Origin: Crambe crambe
Lineage: Eukaryota > Porifera > Demospongiae > Poecilosclerida > Crambeidae
NCBI GenBank assembly: GCA_963924555.1
Contig: OZ004598.1
Coordinates: 5,368,858 to 5,432,857 of the forward strand
Length of the DNA: 64,000 nt
Direction of reading: 5' to 3'
Below, piece by piece: positions 46,386 to 57,994 of this stretch (position 1 is the first letter of the stretch; every line of letters begins with the position of its first letter). Under the pieces are notes generated by a model, which was not told the origin of the DNA, ran no database searches, and saw nothing but the letters and a program-made list of their open reading frames with translations. The position numbers and the translations under genes were made by a program.

Positions 46386-49300
46386 CTACATACAGTGATA
46401 GTAAACATGAATGACATGAAGTGATAGAACAGGATAAGGTCCCCTCAGTTACAAGCCATGGGGAGAGATGATTTGCACAGGTGGTATACTGGAGTTACCA
46501 GCTACAAGCCAGAGGGGATATCAGTAACAAGAAAGAGGGAGTGAGTGAGGGAGGGAGAAATATCTACTTTGGGCTGATCACATCTAGTGTAATTTAGGGA
46601 TGGCAGAGTGTCCTGATTTGCATTGTAAGGGGAACAGAGTTTGGTAAACACATTTAAGTGGTAGTCGGTGCAAGTAACAACTGGACATGCTATGGTCTAC
46701 CACCTTGACAACCGGGACTTGGATGAGTTACTAATGAAGTCAACCAAGGACAGTTTCTTGTTTAACATGTGATACAGTGAATAGAGATTCTGGAAGGAAG
46801 ACACTAGTACACATCATTGTCAACAGTGAGAGAGAATGGTACTCTTTTATTCAGCTGTTTACAATAGCAAAAACTCAGAATCAGTTTGGAAAATTATTAA
46901 TTATGCTCAAAGAAAACAAACTCGATAATCAGAGCGCTTGCATTTTGATTACAAAATGACCAGGAAAAAGAATAAACTTGTTTACCTTTTCTTGGTAAAG
47001 TAGTGATATCAGATAATGGATCACCATAACTACAATACTAAAACAAATCTGTGATATCATGTGAATGGACACAAGCAGAAAGTGAAATTAAAAATAAAAA
47101 AAAGAAAAAAAGAGAAAAAAAAAGGTAGAATAGCATCGATTTTAGAATTATACACATTGTCAAATTGAGGCAAGTGCGTGTGCTATGCAGCATGAGGTTC
47201 AATCTATTATTAGCCAATCGCCATGGCAAGGGGTGGCTCTAACAAGCTGCACGGGCCATTGGCTCGAATAAGTGCTCATTAATAAGGTATGCCAGACTTG
47301 ATAGGCGATCGGCTTGTAACTCTTTCAGTAAGTCACACAGCGTGACCTTCTCAAAGGAAGGCAGAAAGAGAGAACGTATCAGATCTTCCCACCCACATCA
47401 CTTTACCTTCATTGTCCTCGTACCGAAAAATAGAGAGGACAGTTGTTAATTGTGGACTAAATCAAAACATTGCGAAATCTACTAGAATATCATTACTTCT
47501 TAAATTCTTTCCTCTCTCCCCCTACTCTGCAAGTCCGGTTAGAAATGACTCAAATACGTCAAGAATTTGTCCCCTGGCTCACTCATGCCTGCCACTAAAT
47601 TGGGCGTAAAATGGAGTAGTGGTGGATTGGATTACAGATGCCACCAAACACTGCAGCAAAACATATTCACGACAGCATGCAAGCATAGAGCAGTTTATTA
47701 TTTTTATTTACCATTGCTTAATGCCCTGTGCAGCGAGTTTAGATAGCTCCCGGATCAAGCACCGTCTCAAACTCAATTAAAACGAAGCTTTGTTTACAAT
47801 CACAACCTCCAAGGTCAATCAGTCAACAGAAAATAATCATTAATGCAAATGAAATTAAGAACCACAGACAATAGAGTCTGGCATGCTCACAATACTAGGA
47901 CAGCCTTTAGCACTAGGACACCCTCTACACTAGGACATACATGATATTATATAGGACACCCATAATACTCTATATCTTGGAATTCCAATATCAAGCTACC
48001 ATCTACTTTATCCCGAAGTTTTTGTAAACAATAAGATGGAGCTTCAAATGTGGCCCACAAATGCTTTATGTTGAAAGAAAAGATATGAACCAATGGCTAG
48101 CGTACTGCAGTGGGTAGAGAGATACATAGATCCCTCATTACACACATTCACTGACACAGTCATAAGTAAACACCAGATTTCTAAACAGGATGAAGAGAAT
48201 TCCAAACTTTAGATAGGAAATCTATCAGCTCATAGTGAAGTCATCCAATCATAAACAAATCTTGTACGGAGAAAAGGAGAGTACATTTCAGAGGCAAAAA
48301 TGCTGCAATGATGTACATTAAGCTTTGAATGAAGATGGTGAGAAAGATAGAGTTCTTCCCATCAGTAAATAATGCGTTAAATTATCGCTTTCAAGTAGAC
48401 CCTGAAGATGATACCAGTTGCCAAGTAAATGGCTGACCACTGGCTCTCTCTCTAATCACATTAAGAGTGTGCACTGGGTTGGACAATAACCAACCCCGTT
48501 AACTGGTAAGCCCCACCCAATTACTTGCTCGCAAGGCATAACCACAATCAGCTCCTACCTGACCAACTCTAAAATTCAGGTTGTTGCACTAGTCCAGGAT
48601 GTTTACTAAGAAGGCCATGCTCTTATCATCAGATATCAGTCTAGAAAATTTCTTTAAAAGGATGTTCAATATTAGGGGTCTCGCTATAAGCCCATGTTCA
48701 ACTCAACAAATGTGTTTCTTTCTCTATCCACGTAAACTATGTTTGTCTCTGCTCAATATCAGCCCATGCTCAATTATAAGTCAGAATGAATGCTTATTGA
48801 AAGGCCTGAGGCTAGTGCATACAATTGTTTAAAACTGAAAGGACTCAGAATTGAATTTCTCAGTACTGCAACGGCCTCAGAATTCCCAGCGTCCCCCCCA
48901 ACCACTTTTATTTTTGCTTCTGCACAGAGTTAAGGCCAATGAAGAGTATTCCCATATGGAAACCAACTCCATTTCCCTCCTCACAGACAATTGAAAATGT
49001 TTACCAAACATGTCCAATGGTGTCATATGTTCTAACCAAAACCTCAACTGGCAACAAGTTGTGCTGCAAAACCTCACCATATACAGCCCGTGCTTGCGCT
49101 CTCACAGAAGGCATGCAAACCTCAAGTTTTCGATACAGCATAAGCAGTTTGAAACTAGAACGGCGGTTTATAAAAATCTTAAAAAGCATAAGCTTACGGG
49201 TTTCCTTGTATGTTCTCAATATGATTTGTAGGAAAAATGTGCTTAGTATATTATAGAAAATGCGTAAACAGAGTTACTGAAGATATAAAAACATTATAGA

Positions 49301-50501
49301 AGGAGCATGAAGATCTAGCTGTGAGCTTCAGGGAGAAGCAAGTGCTGGTCTATGGAAACAAACAACAAAGGATGCATTGTTTATCTTAATCGGTAGAGTA
49401 AGCAACTAGCTCAAACTGAAATTCATCTGTGGGCAGCTGTACAGTGGAGGGAGCCTTAAGCTAACATTCAAGCAAAAGGTGTGGGGGGAGGGATTTGAAA
49501 GCTGTGATTATTGTGGGGTTGCTGGGAAAATGATTCATGGGGATAGACTCACTTAGAGAGTGTATTTGAGTTTTGAGGTAAGGAGTTTCTGTGTTTATCT
49601 CTTAAACATGTAGGAGTGGAAGAGCATTTCTCAGGCGCCCTACTTTCAGTTTAATGATTAATAAGATATGGGTTGGATAGTGAGGCATCAGATGAGATAA
49701 CTCCACTTCAGGACTCAGTGTGTGAGGAAACTATCACATATAGAAAGTGGGTGGGAGAGTATGGAGAGTAAAGGAAATGATAGGTGATTCATAGTACTTT
49801 CAAGGTGATGAGATAGAGCGGCAGATCCTAACATAAACAAGTAGTTTATCACTCTAAGCAGTAACTATTGAGCTCCTGATTCTGTGGCATTGATACTTAA
49901 TGCACCATTAGTAACAGCTATGCTAGTATTCAGACTCTCATGAGCTGATAATCCACCTGAGGGCTCGCAAATGGAATACATAACCCCTTTGATGTTAACA
50001 TTACTTTTCATTTTAATATTAAGGAAATAATAAATCCCTCTCCCCCCTGTTGGACACACCATTGTACTGAGGAGGGGAGCTACCCTTTAATATCTAGGGG
50101 AATGAGATGTGCTATATCTCTTATTAACAAGCTGCATCCTCTTTCTTGGCACCTTAAGGCAGCACGCAACCCACTCTGCATCTGTTTACCATCCAGTCCC
50201 AACGATACACTCCACAACTCGGTTTAAATTGTCAACCTTAACTCGGGCAGCCATAACCCAGACCCCCCTCACTAAAATGTCACCAAAACTTGGAACAATT
50301 GATCAGCAAACAAAGACAGGACTAGAACACGCTACAATACTAGCATATGTACGAAAAGTTTTGGAGTCAGGCTTTATTATATTAGCAGGTTTAACATAAA
50401 CACTTCTGAATCAGTTTGCACTCAATCACAGATAAATACTAAACACCATGTGAAGCCAATTGTGTATATTCACAGAAAGTTGTGGGAAACTTTTCAGTTC
50501 G
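46386..50501. other. Gene-poor stretch
   Basis: About 4.1 kb of AT-rich DNA with no gene I can support. A minus-strand stretch at 47393-47220 could encode KVTLCDLLKELQADRLSSL.., which looks protein-like, but I could not join it in frame to the RRM exons. A small cluster of CTAGGACA words lies at 47890-47965. The rest shows nothing. Confidence 0.5.
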
Positions 50502-51144
50502 TTAGTCTACTGTCCAATGTGAAACAGGAGAGGGACCCAGTTTTTGTTTTGCATTGATGGCGTAGGTAAAGATATCACACTGGGCCAGAGTTTGTCTATC
50601 CGACAGTGAAGTTTTGGATTTCAACTTGTGGCAAAGTGATAACTCTCGCCACCTGTGGAATCCATAATGCTATGTAATATTATAGTAGAGAAGACAACAA
50701 TGTCACAACACCATATGGTATCCTTCTGGTATTAAATTAGCCCTTCTAGCCACACCCACCAGCATTTCCGGTTCCTCCATATTATTTGCTTACCCGAGAT
50801 TGACCAGGCCTCCTTGTATTGTGGGGCCATTGCGTTCTTATCTGCAGCGCTCTGGCCCTCCCGCTGCTCTTAGGTCTCACCACCACGTTGACATTGACCC
50901 CGCCCATCCTTGCAGAAGCAGCCCCACCCACTTTTTGGCCACGTGGACTCGTTCTCTCGCTCCAACATTTGTTATTTCCTTCCCCCAAGATTATTTTGTC
51001 CAGAACTATCTTCGGGATGATTACTTGCTCGGCAAGGGACTTGAAGCTCCCTCTGCCAAAGGAATGAGGAACGGCATAGGAGTAATCAAAACCAGAGGGC
51101 TCTCCATCTATGTGGTTTTCCAGTATTGTCCACTCCTTGCTCAT
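50502..51144 (-). CDS. Unrecognised small protein
   Basis: The start codon at 51144 opens a 117-codon exon to a good donor (GTAAGC) after 50794. The peptide begins MSKEWTILENHIDGEP and ends in an Arg-rich segment (SSGRARALQIRTQ). A second exon down to the stop at 50502 encodes LSLCHKLKSKTSLSDRQTLAQC.., in frame only if the acceptor at about 50647 is used instead of the first AG. I do not recognise a domain. It lies head to head with COX19, which supports a real gene. Confidence 0.5.
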
Positions 51145-51373
51145 CTTGAGCGAGCACCCGTCATATCATGTGATCAACACGCATGCGTAGTTTATTTACA
51201 ATTATTTTTGCAGGTGCCATTAATATTATTACTACATCCAGTCAGTGTCCACCTTTAAAATGTTCTTCCTCCATGCAGTTCAAGAGATAACTCCTCTAGA
51301 TTAGGCGCATAGGAGCTTTCGCTAGATAAAAGTCATGTGATCTTCATTCTCGCGCGCGCGTGTACATTTAGGA
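51145..51373. promoter_or_regulatory. Bidirectional promoter region upstream of COX19
   Basis: 229 bp between divergent starts, with a GTCATGTGATC word at 51334 and a CTCGCGCGCGCG run at about 51348-51360 just ahead of the COX19 start. Confidence 0.45.
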
Positions 51374-51722
51374 ATGAATCGTCAAAAGACACTTCGTCCG
51401 AAACCTCCGGACAAGGGAAGCTTTCCTCTGGACCATGAAGGTATCCGCTATGCACACATTATGCAATAAATGATCCTGTCCTACGACATATTAGGAGAGT
51501 GTAAAGAGTTCATGATGAAGTACATGAAATGTTTGAAAGAGGTTGATAATGACAATGGGCAGTGTAGGGACGAGTCCAAAGCATACCTCCAATGTCGAAT
51601 GGATAAGTGAGCATTACCTTGATATAAATTAAGGGGCTTTATCAATCTTAATGACTCTTAGGGGACTTATGACAGTAGAAGATTTCAAGAAGTTGGGTTA
51701 TCATGAAGACAAAAATTCATAA
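51374..51722 (+). CDS. COX19: COX19, cytochrome c oxidase assembly factor
   Basis: Small intermembrane-space protein required to assemble cytochrome c oxidase, linked to copper delivery. Three exons (51374-51440, 51495-51606, 51662-51722) sum to exactly 80 codons. The twin CX9C motifs of the CHCH fold are exact: C-KEFMMKYMK-C and C-RDESKAYLQ-C. The flanking blocks FPLDHEGECK and CRMDKGLM..EDFKKLGY fit COX19 better than other CHCH proteins. No cleavable leader, as expected for import by Mia40. The stop lies 118 bp from the convergent RNA-binding protein gene. Confidence 0.93.
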
Positions 51723-51840
51723 AGATTTTCTGTATAATTATTATTATACTTGTGTTATTGGTGTACTGTAAATACTGAAGTACTGTGTTATGTTAATGAG
51801 ACAGGTGGCATATATACACACGACACAGGAGCAAAAGTAA

Positions 51841-53271
51841 CTACCATCTTCTCCCATCCCTCTCCTTGTGATAATCATCACGATAACTGTCCCTGTAAGC
51901 ATCACGGTAGTCACGATCACGGTAAGATTCCCGATCTTTCTCATAACTCCTACAAAATTCCACAAAACAAATCCATAAATTAAAAAAGACCAGAGATGTT
52001 ATATAAACCAAGATAACTATACCTCTCTCTATAATACCTATCTCTCTTGTAAAGATCTCTGCTGGGACTCAAGCTCCGATCTCTGTAGTCATACTTGCTT
52101 CCTCCACTGCGTCCATAGCTATCGTAGTAACTGTCATCATACCGACTACTATATCGATCATAGTCACGTGACTCGTATCTCCGCTCTCTGTGGCTATCTC
52201 TGTACCCATCACGGTAATGGGAGTCACGGTAGCTGTCACGATAACTTCCTCCATCTCGCCGGTAAGAATCCCGGTAAGAGTCCCTATAATTCCTGGGGGG
52301 AAAAAATAAGGAGGGATTATCACCTGGGATTGTTACTATACTGAGGTTGGGGTTACTTGGAGAGTGGAGCATGCTATATGCAAGCAAGGAGATGCAACAG
52401 ACTAACGAATGGAATTGAAATTTCGCTTACGGCCACCCACAAACGAAATTGAGTACGAAACACATAGCTACGTACGAAATAACGAATACGTAACGATTCT
52501 ATTACTCAATTATTATGCTTAAAAATGGGGACAGGTCTCATCTTTGTGCTTGGTGGTGTCGGGTGGGAACAGGACAGGACGATCGTTTGACATACACTAA
52601 CCCTCTGGAGAGGTGTCCTCGTGGACGTGGTGGACCACTTCCTCGTCCATAGCCATGTCCTTTGGTTCGAGAGTACTGATCAAGAAAGAACAAAAAGAAG
52701 TCGAGAGAGAGAGTAAATGAATCGAGTTGGGAACACAAAGTCGAGAGGGAGTGATAAATCGAGTTTGAAGCGATTTAGGACTCGGCTCACAACTGGACAT
52801 ATAGAATATAGACAGACACTATTTGTACGAGCTCACTACTGGTGTTTATATCAAACAGCAGCTAGACAGACGGCAGTTAGACAGGTGGTCGGATGTCTGG
52901 CTGGCTGGTTTGCTGACATTGTATAGTAGTAATAAAAATGTCACGTGACATCTTACCTGGACTTGAATATGAGAGTCCATCATAGTGCTGTTATCCAGGG
53001 CATTAAGAGCTGCTGCAGCATCATCAGCCTTACGAAAGTGCTGCAAATGGAGCCAAAGCTGATTTTCAAGTATTAAAAGGCTTTTTAGCTAGCTAAGATG
53101 ATAAAGGGCTTTTTAGCTAGCTAAGATGATGATGGGGAAAAAACTGACCACGAATCCAAATCCTCGCATAACGACTACTTCTTCCACTTCTCCAAAAGCT
53201 TGAAATACTTCCCTTAAGTCTCTATCCTTCACTGTGTCGGGCAGATTGCCCACATACAGCTTGGTTGTCAT
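51841..53271 (-). CDS. RRM protein with Tyr-Arg-Asp-Ser-rich tail (SR-like splicing factor)
   Basis: Five exons (53271-53149, 53040-52957, 52675-52602, 52292-52023, 51949-51841) sum to exactly 220 codons. Residues 1-70 form a canonical RRM: RNP2 LYVGNLP, helix LREVFQAFGEV, RNP1 RGFGFVHF, then ADDAAAALNALD. A short RG segment (GRGSGPPRPRGHLSRG) follows. The remainder is a low-complexity tail of YRDS, YRD and RDY units (SYRDSYRD, YDRYSSRYDDSYY) with only a few SR pairs. It resembles SR-family or RBM-type nuclear RNA-binding proteins, but the tail is tyrosine-rich rather than RS-rich. Likely nuclear pre-mRNA binding (inference). Confidence 0.85.
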
Positions 53272-53363
53272 GATAAAAATCAAAATTGGGAGGGAGGAAG
53301 AAAGCAGGTGCTGATGCTCTAATTAAACGATTTGCAGGGAAAATTTCGTACACGTGGCCTGAC
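53272..53363. promoter_or_regulatory. Short bidirectional promoter, RRM protein / PSMG3
   Basis: 92 bp between divergent start codons. CACGTG occurs at about 53351-53356. A longer in-frame reading of PSMG3 would begin at 53286 but lacks family support. Confidence 0.45.
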
Positions 53364-53827
53364 ATGACCATGGGGGAGGAGGTGAAGTCTAAGCAAGGAA
53401 GTGTATTGGTTGGAGAACTGAAGCTGGATGTGGTGTGTTCATATTTTAGTGATAGAGTTTTCCTTCTTATCACTGATCTTAACAAAATTGGAACCTTGGT
53501 AAATTGTTCAAAATTAATGATTAAAAAAATTATGTAATAGCTAGTAACTTTCCAGCTGGAAGTTTGCAATTCTAATCACACATTCTCAGTGAGAACTCTA
53601 TTGGGAATAGATGAGGTAAGTCATTTGCACCTGTTTGTATAACCATGAATTCTTTTATTTCTTTGTAGGCTGAAGTCCACGCTTTTGGACGAGCTATAGC
53701 GTCAGCACTATCTCTCCCTACAAACACTCCATTACTATTAGCTCTTGGACTCAAAAACCACTCCCCTTCCATACTCCCCTCCCTCCTTCCTCAACTAGAA
53801 CAGTTCAGAATTTGGCACAAGAGATGA
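53364..53827 (+). CDS. PSMG3: Proteasome assembly chaperone 3
   Basis: Helps assemble the alpha ring of the 20S proteasome with PSMG4. Three exons (53364-53498, 53556-53615, 53669-53827) sum to exactly 118 codons; the human protein has 122 residues. Matching blocks are a beta-rich N-terminus (LDVVCSYFSDRVFLLITDLNKIGTL), VRTLLGIDE, then AEVHAFGRAIASAL and LLLALGLKNHS. I chose the ATG at 53364; the next one at 53370 is equally possible, and the upstream one at 53286 gives a basic extension not seen in the family. Stop is 112 bp from the convergent UBA2 stop. Confidence 0.85.
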
Positions 53828-53939
53828 AAAAGAGCATGAATGTGATACTAGAGAGTTCTAAAATTGAAACAGATATGAACGGCTGGGAAGAGAGTAGAAA
53901 GTATAATATGGTGGTGATAATTCCCTACACTTTTTCTGT

Positions 53940-56855
53940 TCAAACTTCAAGTGCTGTATTTTCTTGTTCAGAATGGAATCTTTTATTCTGCCTTTCCACA
54001 TCAGTCGAAGCCTTTCTCTTCCGACCTGTACCTATTCCTTGATCCCTTGCATCCTCTTCATTTTCTTCTCCACTCACCACTTGAAATTCCTTATCTTCCA
54101 CCAGAACTCTGTCACTGAAATCAAGAACCTTCCATAAAGATGTCTTTTTTTATACAAATGTCAATATACCTGTGGACAAGATTGACAACTAGCTGATAGT
54201 TTTGCAAGAAGTCGTCACACTTCAATCGAGAGCCATCAGTCACTCCAAATTCAGCTAATCTTCTGGGAAGATTATCTGGTAAGGGATATATAATCTTGAT
54301 CAAAGTGTATAGAGTACATTGGTGTCTGCACCTTCAGTCTCTCCCTCCTCGCTGGAGAGGAGGATTGTCCCCTTCCCGTCGTCAATCTCCACATCTGGTG
54401 CCACCATTCCAAAGTGGCTCTTTAGAATCTGCAAGCACACAGCACATCATTCAGTCAGCAACTTGTTGCAGGACTTTACTGTACCTTATCTTGGAGCGTT
54501 GCCACACTAACAGAATTGCAGTTCAACTTCACTGTGACCTTGTGTAGACAGGAAATGACATCATAGTCAAACATTACGGGAAGGGGTGTGGCCTTACCTC
54601 TGGTTTCAGGGAGCAAACATAACAGTTTGGATTAGGGGGAGGGAGGGAAGCTGATACCAAGAGCCTTTTCCGATGGTTGGGGTACTTGGGGAGAAAGGTC
54701 TGCAGAGAGAGAGAGAGAGAGAGAAGAGTGGAAATGATGGGGAGTTGTGTGGATGTTCAGTTGTACCTACCATCCTACACCTGTTGTATTCTCCTGCCAC
54801 CAGCTTCAGAGCTTCCATCACTATCAGCCCAGCTATAACTGCATTGGTGGTTGCAATGGCAGGAATGATGTTGCCAGCCATTGCTGTGGAGAGTGGAAGG
54901 GCGTCAAGCAATAAAATGGGCTTTACCTCCATTATTACTTACATTTTATATCAAATCTGCTTTTCAATGGGATCTGGTAGTTGAACGCCCTCAAATTAGC
55001 AACTGCTACAACAAAATCTAGAGAGACTCTGTCATCCTAATCCAAACAAGTCAAAAAGAAGAGGAAGGAAGGGGATAATATTAGAAATATATAGAATCTG
55101 AAACTGACCTTGTCCCAAACTAACTCTTTGTCAACCTCAAACCTTTTCTTTAGCTTATCAATACTAACCAGAAATATAATACATAAATACATAATTTTTT
55201 ATAATTATTAATTACCTCTGCACAAAGATATCCCCACATTCCTTGGGGGTCCATATTCTCTGATCAGGAAGACCGTCTGCCACTCTGCTGCCAGCTGACT
55301 CCTCACTGGAGGAGGGATCTGTACAGGACAATTTCAATATCAGGAAAAGAACGATACATAGCCACCACACCCCACTTGAATCTGGAAGAGTGCCGAGTTG
55401 GAGGGGAGTGGGTGGAGTCCTACTTTGCCACAGTTTCTCCATGCTAAGTAGATACTCAATATCACTATGAAACAGCTGCACACAGTTCAAAGGTCAACAT
55501 ATCTGTGTGCAAACCCTCAACCACACCCTTAAAGGTTTTCCTGCTTACCTTACAGAAGAGCTTATTTGGACTATAATCATTTTTCTCTGCCCATTCTCTC
55601 GTAGAAATCCTTTCAGTAGTTTTAGCTGTCCCGTTCAAAGAATTCTTTTCATTCTCAAACGATTTCATAATACCTCCATCATCTCCGTCCACTAGGAAAT
55701 ATCAAAATAAGGACTTAATCACCAAATGGATGTCTCCTTTTCTCTCTCCCCCTGTCTCCTTCCCTCTCTTTCTCTCTTTCTTTCCCCTTCACACACACCT
55801 GCCATTTCTTCTTGGCTTCTTTCAGCACCTTCATTCTCAGCACTCTCAGTATCTGGGGACACATCGTTATCAGCATCAGGTTCACCAAAGAGTTGAGAGA
55901 AAAGGTGCTTGGCCCAGACAATGCAGTGGATGGGTTGAGACGGAGTGTTGCGGATGGTGCAGCCAGGAAAGGTCTTGGTGGCAGGAGGGGGAGTGCACTC
56001 GTAACACTCGCTATGACCCTATACAGATGCACAGTCTATTCATATGGAGAAATTAGACTACAGCTCATTGGTTTTCAGGTAATCTATACTTTATTATTAC
56101 GTAATGGAGTACATACACTTTCAACCTACTTGAAAACATTTATTAGCTAGAAAGAATCTTTGCTAGGTAAACACACACACAATACACAATACCGACCCAC
56201 TGCAGACACAGATCTGTCTGACCACTTCACCTTTCTGATGACTGTGACCTGTCCTTGGTAACCTGCACTGCCACTCTCTATAAGAGGAACAGCAGCTGCC
56301 AGGCACAGTCTGTTTACATGGCTCCGAGCAGCTGCATAACGCATTAATACTTCCATATCACATTGTGAGATGAAGAGAGAAAACTTACCTTTATTATCTA
56401 ATGCATTCATAACCAAAGTGAACTGCTTAAAGAAGTTGACATTGTATTTCGGGCTTTTTTTAAGCATCCAACCAATAAGAATGGATTACATGAAGAAATA
56501 AAGACACTCACTTGGTGATAGAGTCATGTATTGCTTCTATAGAGACGGAGGGGTTAAAGGTGAGGGCTGTTTCCCTGGCTACCTCAACCTTTGATCGGCC
56601 TACATGTTGTTTCTGGAATAGGAACTGACGATTCAAGTTGCTTACATCTATTGTATCAAGATCAATCTGAAAACAGAAGAGACTAATGTTTCAGTAGGTG
56701 TGCATTATTTAGATACTCACAGCAACTATGTCCTTGAAGCCAGTTAAGACTAAATTTTTCAACAGTTCACATCCTATCCCTCCTGTTCCCACTACCATCA
56801 CTCTGGATTCCTTCGTACGGTCAGCAAGTTCCTCTCCAAGAGCGCCAGAAGCCAT
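53940..56855 (-). CDS. UBA2: SUMO-activating enzyme subunit 2
   Basis: Catalytic half of the SUMO E1, which adenylates SUMO with SAE1 and passes it as a thioester to UBC9. The start at 56855 reads [14 protein letters not shown], then the nucleotide-binding [16 protein letters not shown]. Next come [16 protein letters not shown] and [12 protein letters not shown], then the thioester cysteine in [19 protein letters not shown]. The zinc cysteines CYEC (near 55997) and CYVC (near 54610) flank the catalytic region. Later exons carry [16 protein letters not shown] and the ubiquitin-fold domain (54600-54120). The C-terminus has a basic nuclear signal (GRKRKAS) as in the human protein. About 15 exons with short introns. 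Confidence 0.93.
54704..54724. repeat. (AG)n run in UBA2 intron
   Basis: GA dinucleotides on the plus strand, read as a CT polypyrimidine tract on the coding strand near the acceptor of the exon that encodes TFLPKYPNH. Confidence 0.8.
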
Positions 56856-56927
56856 CACTCCAGATTTCCAAATAGAGCCCACGAGTTAACCGTTCTAAAT
56901 GAAGCCCACCATGATCTAGCCAGGGAT
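56856..56927. promoter_or_regulatory. 72-bp bidirectional promoter UBA2 / OSGEP
   Basis: Two divergent start codons are only 72 bp apart. No TATA box. Both genes must start transcription within or immediately beside this segment. Confidence 0.5.
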
Positions 56928-57938
56928 ATGGTGACTGCAATAGGATTCGAAGGCAGTGCGAATAAAGTCGGAGTAGGAATAGTGAGGGATGGAGAGGTAT
57001 TATCTAATGTTCGCCACACTTATGTAGCCCCGCCAGGAGAAGGCTTCTTGCCTCGTGACACGGCAAAACACCACCAGAAACACATTCTTGACGTGCTGAA
57101 GCGAGCTATGGAGGAAGCAAATATCACTCCTGAGCAGATCGACTGTGTCTGCTACACTAAGGGACCAGGGATGGGTGCTCCTTTGGTAACAGTTGCTGTG
57201 GTGGCAAGGACAGTGGCTCAGCTGTGGAATAAACCCCTGGTAGCTGTCAATCACTGCATCGGTCACATTGAGATGGGTCGCTTAGTGACAGGAGCTAAAA
57301 ATCCAACTGTTCTCTATGTCAGTGGAGGGAATACACAAGTCATTTCATACTCCCAGAAAAGATACAGGATTTTTGGTGAAACCATAGATATGGCAGTGGG
57401 AAACTGTTTGGATCGATTTGCAAGAGTGTTGAAACTTTCAAATGACCCATCGCCAGGGTACAACATCGAACAGCTAGCCAAAAAGGGAACTCAGTATATT
57501 GAACTTCCATATTCCGTAAAAGGAATGGATGTTGCCTTCTCTGGGATCCTTTCATACATAGAAACGTTTGCTAAGGAGAAACTTGACAAGGGGGAGTGTA
57601 CACCGGCAGATTTATGCTATTCATTGCAAGAGACAGTGTTTGCCATGTTGGTGGAAACCACAGAGAGGGCCATGGCCCACTGTGGTTCCAACGAGGTTCT
57701 CATCGTTGGAGGTGTGGGGTGTAACCTTCGTCTCCAAGAGATGATGGGTGAGATGGTGAGAGAGAGAGGAGGGAAGGTGTATGGAATGGATGACCGTTAC
57801 TGCATTGACAATGGAGCCATGATAGCGCAGGCCGGCTGGGAGATGTTTCGCAGTGGACAAAGCACAGCTATAGAAGACAGTTGGATCACACAACGCTTCA
57901 GAACTGATGAAGTAGAAGTCACATGGAGAAGTGACTAA
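56928..57938 (+). CDS. OSGEP: tRNA N6-adenosine threonylcarbamoyltransferase (Kae1)
   Basis: Catalytic subunit of the KEOPS complex that makes t6A37 in ANN-decoding tRNAs. A single exon of 336 codons, full family length (human 335). It has the ASKHA fold start ([15 protein letters not shown]), [21 protein letters not shown], the metal-binding HxxxH in [37 protein letters not shown] and the late [14 protein letters not shown] and [16 protein letters not shown]. No N-terminal targeting extension, so this is the cytosolic/nuclear OSGEP and not the mitochondrial OSGEPL1. Its intronless state stands out beside intron-rich neighbours. Confidence 0.97.
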   Translation: MVTAIGFEGSANKVGVGIVRDGEVLSNVRHTYVAPPGEGFLPRDTAKHHQKHILDVLKRAMEEANITPEQIDCVCYTKGPGMGAPLVTVAVVARTVAQLWNKPLVAVNHCIGHIEMGRLVTGAKNPTVLYVSGGNTQVISYSQKRYRIFGETIDMAVGNCLDRFARVLKLSNDPSPGYNIEQLAKKGTQYIELPYSVKGMDVAFSGILSYIETFAKEKLDKGECTPADLCYSLQETVFAMLVETTERAMAHCGSNEVLIVGGVGCNLRLQEMMGEMVRERGGKVYGMDDRYCIDNGAMIAQAGWEMFRSGQSTAIEDSWITQRFRTDEVEVTWRSD

Positions 57939-57994
57939 TTTTTTTTTTCCTGAATTAAATTCATTTTGCAGTATGAGTAATATGATTATCTGAT

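Noticed and set aside
47038-47409. Minus-strand peptide KVTLCDLLKELQADRLSSL.. as an exon of the RRM gene
   Set aside because: It looks protein-like, but no donor after it joins the 46385 acceptor in frame. Kept only as a note.
48599-49256. Short frames between 48.6 and 49.3 kb on both strands
   Set aside because: AT-rich, no motif, no convincing splice sites and no overlap with a recognisable family.
53286-53363. N-terminal extension of PSMG3 starting at 53286
   Set aside because: The added sequence is basic and not part of the family, and it would cover most of the short divergent promoter.
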